NCBI GenBank assembly: GCA_002480565.1
Contig: DLCK01000061.1
Location: 1 to 64,000, forward strand
DNA length: 64,000 nt
Direction of reading: 5' to 3'
Origin: Phycisphaerales bacterium UBA7800
GTDB lineage: Bacteria; Planctomycetota; Phycisphaerae; Phycisphaerales; Phycisphaeraceae
Position numbers and translations under genes: made by a program. Of this stretch, positions 59,291 through 64,000 are shown one piece after another (the first letter of the stretch is position 1; the number at the start of each line of letters is the position of its first letter). The notes under the pieces were generated by a model. The model was not told the origin of the DNA. It worked only from the letters and a program-made list of their open reading frames with translations, and did not search any database.

Positions 59291-62008
59291 ATGTTTTTAC
59301 GGAATGCCGTTGTGATACATCTCGTTATGGCTCTGTTGTGCCCGATGCTTACGCACGCTGCTGAGCAACCCGTTGAGGTTCAAGGCCTGCCATTTTCCAA
59401 TGGCTTTGTGTTTGACATTCCCTTTGACGGATTGCAGCAGGGCACCGCGCCATACGACCTGACGCGCAGTCATGATGAGAAAACCATCGAGCAATTCGTC
59501 ACCGTCAAGCAAGAGCGTTTCGTCCTTACTGGCAGTGATAAAGAGATTCGCTTCTGGGGGACAAACCTTTGTTATACAGCCTGTTTCCCGCCGCATGATG
59601 TATCAGATCGTTTGGCAAAACGTCTGGCGAGTCTGGGGATCAATATCGTTCGTTTTCATCATATGGATCAACGCCGATATCCGGGTGGGATATGGGATCG
59701 AGATGCAGCAGTGGCTACGACACCTGCTTATCGAGATGTCAATCCAGAACATAACTTTGTGCATGCGAAGTTGGATGCCGAAGCATTGGATCGCATGGAT
59801 TATCTCATTGCCCAACTCAAACGCAGGGGGATTCGTGTCAATCTGAACCTCAAGGTTTCACGCGAATATGGTACAGCTGATGGGTTCCCCGCTGCTGGTG
59901 AAGATCAAATGATCCCGCGTCGTGGTAGAGGTGTGGACATGTTTTTGCCTGCTGTCATTGAAGCTCAAAAACGTTATGCCCGGATGATCCTTGAGCATGT
60001 CAACGCCTATACCGGCATGAGCTATGCGCAAGATCCGGTGGTGGCCATGCTGGAAATCAACAACGAAAACGGTTTGGTCTATGGGTGGAATTTAGGCATG
60101 TTGGATCGCCTGCCTAAGTCGTGGCATGAGGCATTGGTTGAACAATGGAATCAGTGGTTACAAGAACGCTACCATACGACTGCTGCATTGGAAAAGGCAT
60201 GGGGACTATCGCTGCAAAATCAAGGTGATGGCAATTTATTGCAGCAAGCTCAGGTTAAACACGGCCTGCGACTTTCCTCTGCCAAAGCTTCTATCGACAA
60301 TGGCGAGCAATCAGGAGAAGTCGAATCGGCTGATGAAAACCGTGATGTGATGCGAATCCTCGTTGAGGATAAAAAAATGTCGGATTGGCGAGTGCGTTAT
60401 CGCTGGACGAACCTTGAGTTGACTGCTGCTGAATCATATGTTTTGCGATTGTCAATCCGGGCCAATCGGCAGCAAAAGTTACGTCTGACTTTCAGACGCA
60501 GTGATGATTCACGTAAGACATTCCGGCCATCACATTACATGGATGTGTCCGAGCAATGGCAGGCATTTGAAATTCCATTTACGACACCAACTGATTTACT
60601 TGGCAACACCTCGCAGATATTGCTGGGCATGGGCTATGCCGGTCTGGCTGTCGAGTTTAGAGATGTCCTCTTGCAGCCTTCCAGGCCAACGGGTTTGATG
60701 CATGGTGAAGGGATTGATGAAAATCAACAAGTCCCTTGGCCAAACAAAAGTGATTTGGCCGCACGCAACAGTGCTTTCCAGACTGATGCGATGGCATTTC
60801 TGCGGGAATCTGAAATTGATTATTGGCTGCAAATGAAGCGTTTTCTTCGTGATGAGTTGGGTTGCAAAGCAACTGTCACAGGAACCGCTGCTGGTCATAC
60901 CACACCACAGATTGCAGCAGCAAGTGTTGATTTTGTCGATACGCATCGTTACTGGGGCGGTCCCAAATTCGAACGCTCGCGTTACAACCGCAGTCAATGG
61001 ACGATGAAACATCTTGCTATGGTGAATCATCCTGCGACCTCGACTATTGCGCGGATGAGTACCCGGCGGGTTTTTGGTATGCCGTTTACAATCACTGAAT
61101 ACAACCATCCTCAACCCCAGGATTATGCTGCGGAAGGTTTTCCGATTATGGCTGTATGGGGTGCTTATCAGGGATGGCAAGGTATATTTCAATTTGCCTA
61201 TTCGCATAACAGACAAAGCATCGAACAGCACGGACTTTCAGGTTCATTTTTTGATCTCTCAGGCAATCCTGTCCAATTGGCATTGATGCCTGCTTGTTCG
61301 ACAATCTTCCGTCAAGGTGCGGTTGCAAAGGCTCAAGGACAACAGGCTGGATTTGTCTCGTTGGAGGATCAGTTAGCTGGGCAGCTTGTTCGCGGATTCC
61401 CGCGGCTGGTTGAAGCGGTGGCCTATGACGGTGGCGTTGCTGATAATGCATGGATGACTTCTGCTATCGGACTTGCAAGAACGCCACAACAAGCCAATGG
61501 CACATCATCGACTTCCATGCAGCAACCTGTTACTTGGACCGGGCACGATCAGCAGGCAGGGCGAATTTGCTTTACAGGTGATCAGGCGGCGGGACTCATT
61601 GGCTTTGTTAAGGATCACCCCTTGGACCTGGGTTGGATAAAACTTGTGCCGGGTAACACATCGCTTAACGGTTTTGCGGTAGTGATGATCAATGCTGTGG
61701 ATGGCCAAAAACTCGGTAGAGCAGGACGGTATCTGATTACAGCTGTGACACGTTGTGCGAATCGGGATATGGGATGGGATGATCAGCACACCACTTTGGG
61801 GACCAACTGGGGCTCCCTGCCAACCTATGCCGAAGCAGTGCCTTTGCAGGTGAAGCTTTCCCCGCAGACTGCTGATGTGCAGCTTTATCCACTCAATGCC
61901 AATGGATCACGACGCGCAATGGTTGTCATGAAACAACAACAGTATGAACTACAAACCGGCATGCACACGCTCTGGTATGAGTTGGTTTTAAATACTGGCA
62001 AGCCATGA
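59291..62008 (+). CDS. Large secreted clan GH-A hydrolase with inserted CBM-like domain
   Basis: 905 aa. Signal peptide (VVIHLVMALLCPMLTHAAEQ); AGAGGAAG lies upstream. The barrel begins near 75 (FWGTNLCYTACFPP, LASLGINIVRFHHMD). Acid/base Glu is in MLEINNENGLVYG (about 259) and nucleophile Glu in FTITEYNHPQP (about 603). The gap of about 345 residues between them is much larger than the 100-150 usual in clan GH-A. It contains a beta-sandwich of the CBM4/9 type (about 340-460: WRVRYRWTNLELTAAESYVLRLSIRAN, RKTFRPSHYMDVSEQWQAFEIPF, GLAVEFRDVLLQP). The last 200 residues are beta-rich. Target polysaccharide unknown. Confidence 0.78.
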   Translation: MFLRNAVVIHLVMALLCPMLTHAAEQPVEVQGLPFSNGFVFDIPFDGLQQGTAPYDLTRSHDEKTIEQFVTVKQERFVLTGSDKEIRFWGTNLCYTACFPPHDVSDRLAKRLASLGINIVRFHHMDQRRYPGGIWDRDAAVATTPAYRDVNPEHNFVHAKLDAEALDRMDYLIAQLKRRGIRVNLNLKVSREYGTADGFPAAGEDQMIPRRGRGVDMFLPAVIEAQKRYARMILEHVNAYTGMSYAQDPVVAMLEINNENGLVYGWNLGMLDRLPKSWHEALVEQWNQWLQERYHTTAALEKAWGLSLQNQGDGNLLQQAQVKHGLRLSSAKASIDNGEQSGEVESADENRDVMRILVEDKKMSDWRVRYRWTNLELTAAESYVLRLSIRANRQQKLRLTFRRSDDSRKTFRPSHYMDVSEQWQAFEIPFTTPTDLLGNTSQILLGMGYAGLAVEFRDVLLQPSRPTGLMHGEGIDENQQVPWPNKSDLAARNSAFQTDAMAFLRESEIDYWLQMKRFLRDELGCKATVTGTAAGHTTPQIAAASVDFVDTHRYWGGPKFERSRYNRSQWTMKHLAMVNHPATSTIARMSTRRVFGMPFTITEYNHPQPQDYAAEGFPIMAVWGAYQGWQGIFQFAYSHNRQSIEQHGLSGSFFDLSGNPVQLALMPACSTIFRQGAVAKAQGQQAGFVSLEDQLAGQLVRGFPRLVEAVAYDGGVADNAWMTSAIGLARTPQQANGTSSTSMQQPVTWTGHDQQAGRICFTGDQAAGLIGFVKDHPLDLGWIKLVPGNTSLNGFAVVMINAVDGQKLGRAGRYLITAVTRCANRDMGWDDQHTTLGTNWGSLPTYAEAVPLQVKLSPQTADVQLYPLNANGSRRAMVVMKQQQYELQTGMHTLWYELVLNTGKP

Positions 62009-62025
62009 TCCGGTTGGTCATTGCG

Positions 62026-63159
62026 TTACTCTAATGGTTCTACACGTCGCGATATGGGAGATGGTGCTTGATCGCCAAAGGGGGTTGGGATGTTGACTAC
62101 CTTAAGCTGGTTGGCTGAGTCGCGTGCAGCTAAGCAGGTTCCCGCTGAGAGCAATCCCTCGCGTAAAGGTGTCTGGGAGACATCGCGGTTACGGATCACG
62201 TCCAGGAAATTTTTTGCCAGGATCGGATCGCCACCACCATGGCCGGTGTCAGTTTTGATGGTGACGGTTTCAACGCGATTTTGTTTGTGGCTATGGAACG
62301 TGAACTGGTCGGTGGTCCAGTCGAAGCTGATGGTTCCATCTTCGCCGGTGATGGTGGCACCTCGTCGTCCGGCTCCCTGACGTGTGATGAAATTCTGCGT
62401 GTAGTTGGCATGAAAACCACTGTCATACTGCACGATGGCGCTGCCAGCATCTTGGTGGAGGACTGGTTCCTGCCAGACACAGCGACTGTGCATTGCGGTT
62501 ATGCAAAGTGGCATGGCGTTGGCAAGGTAATGGATGTAGTCAAAATCATGCGTCGCTTTTTGAAGCCACAGTCCGCCGGTTTGTTCGTAGTCGCGATACC
62601 AGCTGTCTACATAGACACTGCCATAGCTGACATTGTTCACGGCCTGGATTTGATTGATCGTGCCCAGTCGTCCTTGTGTGATGTATTCGCGGACGGCTTG
62701 AAGCAATGGCGTGACACGAAGTGGAAATGAGATGACCACCTTGTCGGATTGTGCTGCGTAGGTTTTTTCCAGTTGCTCATATTGTTGCCAATTGATGCAG
62801 ACGGGCTTTTCCAAAAACAGGGGGATGTTTAGCGAAGCAAGCTTCAAGGCCAAAGGTGTGTGCAGGTTGCAGCGGACACCAATGATAACGCCATGAATCT
62901 CCGGGCCACTTTGAAGCATGGCATCAATACTGTCGAATACTGCCAGGTTTTGAGCGGTGCGGATTTTATTTTGAGTGATGCGTTCCTGAGCCTTTTGAGG
63001 GTTGGGGTCAACCAGAACATCCAGTTGTGCATGCTCATCCTGCTCGGTGATCAGTTGCGTAATCCATGCAGCCCGTTCACCAAGGCCAATCGCAGCGAGG
63101 CGAATGGTCGAAGGTTTGCTGGGGGTGACAGTATGTTGAGTGTCGGAAACCAAAGTCAT
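62026..63159 (-). CDS. Gfo/Idh/MocA family oxidoreductase
   Basis: 377 aa. N-terminal Rossmann fold (IRLAAIGLGERAAWI, about 19-33, a GxGxxA variant), 'GVIIGVRCNLHTPLALKLASLNIPLFLEKPVC' with the EKP motif, and the C-terminal beta-sheet domain with 'WLQKATHDFDYIHYLANAMP', where the KATHDFDYIHYL stretch carries the catalytic Lys/Asp/His set. 'GHGGGDPILAKNFLDVIR' ends the fold. Members oxidise or epimerise sugars and inositols with NAD(P). It is minus strand, downstream of the partial LacI gene at 63219, in line with a third sugar-catabolic unit. Confidence 0.88.
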   Translation of the reverse strand: MTLVSDTQHTVTPSKPSTIRLAAIGLGERAAWITQLITEQDEHAQLDVLVDPNPQKAQERITQNKIRTAQNLAVFDSIDAMLQSGPEIHGVIIGVRCNLHTPLALKLASLNIPLFLEKPVCINWQQYEQLEKTYAAQSDKVVISFPLRVTPLLQAVREYITQGRLGTINQIQAVNNVSYGSVYVDSWYRDYEQTGGLWLQKATHDFDYIHYLANAMPLCITAMHSRCVWQEPVLHQDAGSAIVQYDSGFHANYTQNFITRQGAGRRGATITGEDGTISFDWTTDQFTFHSHKQNRVETVTIKTDTGHGGGDPILAKNFLDVIRNRDVSQTPLREGLLSAGTCLAARDSANQLKVVNIPTPFGDQAPSPISRRVEPLE

Positions 63160-63218
63160 GATGCAACTTTCTAAAACGTCTATTGAAAATTTAAAATAGC
63201 CTGTTAATCAAGATCTTT

Positions 63219-64000
63219 TCAGCGTTCGACCAAAGTCGGCCGCAGGCATATCTGCGTGATGCAGGCCGTTAAATAACGGCGTTGGGTCTGGGTGAATTGG
63301 GCTTGTGATGCAGCTTGAAAACCCATCGTCTCAAACGGCAAAGCCACGGCAGGTAGCGGACGCTCGGCCTGATCAGCTAAGGTGTTGTCAATGCTCACAA
63401 ATTTGATCTTCCCCGGCACGTCATGTCCTTGTTCAATGGCGTAAGCCATCGCACCCATCGCTTTGGAGTCACTGGCGCCGACCACGCCATCCACATCAAC
63501 CGACTGCTCGTTAAGCTGACGCATCATCGCGCGGCCAGCTTCGCTGTCAATACTGTGTGCCAACTCCGGCATGCGTTTGGGGTTGATTGATAAGCCGGCG
63601 TCGGTCATCGCTTGGAGGTAGCCTTGTTTTCTGGCTTCAAATCCCCAGTAACTGCCACAAGGTCCATTGAGTAGTGCAATCTTCGAACAGCCTGCATCAA
63701 TGAGATACCGTGTTGCCAAATAACCTGCATGGTGTTGATCAATGTAGACGCAGTGCGTGTCATCCGTCTTTTCATTGATGGACCAGATTTCCCAACTGCG
63801 CTCGATGAGCAATTGCTTAAGGGCAGTAAAACAGGAAGGCTCAATGAGCAGAGCTGTGCCTGGTGGGGTGGATTCCAGAAACGCGCGAGTCTGTTTGTCG
63901 ATCTTGTCACGTTGTGTCTGACGAATGGCTGCGCCGTTGTAGGAGTCGCCAAGTGCTTCCTGGATCCCGCGAAGTATTCGAAGTTGAATCTCTCTGGCGG
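63219..64000 (-). CDS. LacI-family regulator 3, partial (5' end beyond the window)
   Basis: About 260 residues visible, all from the effector-binding half: AREIQLRILRGIQEALGD at the window edge, 'FLESTPPGTALLIEPSCF', 'DQHHAGYLATRYLIDAGCSKIALLNGPCGSYWGFEARKQGYLQAM', 'VDGVVGASDSKAMGAMAYAIEQGHDVPGKIKFVSIDN' and 'LPAVALPFETMGFQAASQ'. The frame is open to the last base, so the DNA-binding domain must lie outside. The gene precedes the Gfo/Idh gene in the same direction, 60 bases apart, and probably controls it. Confidence 0.85.
   Translation of the reverse strand, partial: AREIQLRILRGIQEALGDSYNGAAIRQTQRDKIDKQTRAFLESTPPGTALLIEPSCFTALKQLLIERSWEIWSINEKTDDTHCVYIDQHHAGYLATRYLIDAGCSKIALLNGPCGSYWGFEARKQGYLQAMTDAGLSINPKRMPELAHSIDSEAGRAMMRQLNEQSVDVDGVVGASDSKAMGAMAYAIEQGHDVPGKIKFVSIDNTLADQAERPLPAVALPFETMGFQAASQAQFTQTQRRYLTACITQICLRPTLVER

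Overview
The window looks like a chromosome segment of a Planctomycetota bacterium, most likely class Phycisphaerae with moderate GC. This is an inference from several features. There are two type II pseudopilin-like proteins (prepilin leader plus C-terminal H-X9-DG signature) beside glycoside hydrolases and LacI regulators. System II cytochrome c maturation genes are present. The ribosomal order is rpsF-ssb-rplI without rpsR. Several large secreted proteins are of the kind seen in that phylum. No 16S rRNA gene is present, so the assignment is not proven.

Layout. 1-14.8 kb holds ordinary genes: aldo/keto reductase, a 949-aa secreted protein, a CvpA-like membrane protein, a cation/proton antiporter with an EIIA-like tail, a DksA-type zinc finger protein, an ABC1 kinase, a lipoprotein, the rpsF-ssb-rplI operon with a highly structured leader, and an ArnT/PMT-type glycosyltransferase. 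14.9-24.0 kb is a one-directional (minus) redox cluster. In transcription order it contains a NirB-like flavoprotein fused to [2Fe-2S] and membrane b-heme domains, a cytochrome with about eleven hemes, a Tll0287-like heme protein, a cytochrome c5-like lipoprotein, a globin, a lipoprotein, and the heme-attachment pair ResB/CcsA. 24-42 kb mixes regulators, an FAD oxidoreductase, an ABC-F protein, a nucleoside-to-ribose salvage pair with a divergent AraC regulator, a hybrid histidine kinase and mannose-6-phosphate isomerase.

42.3-46.6 kb is an accessory island at the 3' end of tRNA-His. It has a tyrosine integrase, a very AT-rich DUF4062 gene whose two frames are joined only by a -1 shift at a perfect A AAA AAG slippery heptamer, a second frameshifted gene, and remnants of a filamentous (inovirus-like) phage in which the start of a Zot ATPase is fused to a secretin fragment.

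47.8-64 kb is a polysaccharide-utilisation region. Two modules with the same order (LacI regulator, pseudopilin, large secreted clan GH-A hydrolase) point away from each other. They flank a GH115-like enzyme, a heparinase II/III-like lyase and a VOC protein. A Gfo/Idh oxidoreductase and a third, partial LacI gene follow. Both complete LacI genes have near-perfect palindromic operators at their own promoters.

The window also carries four families of intergenic inverted repeats. The most striking is a group of long hairpins whose arms are degenerate short tandem repeats (17956, 24983, 33365).
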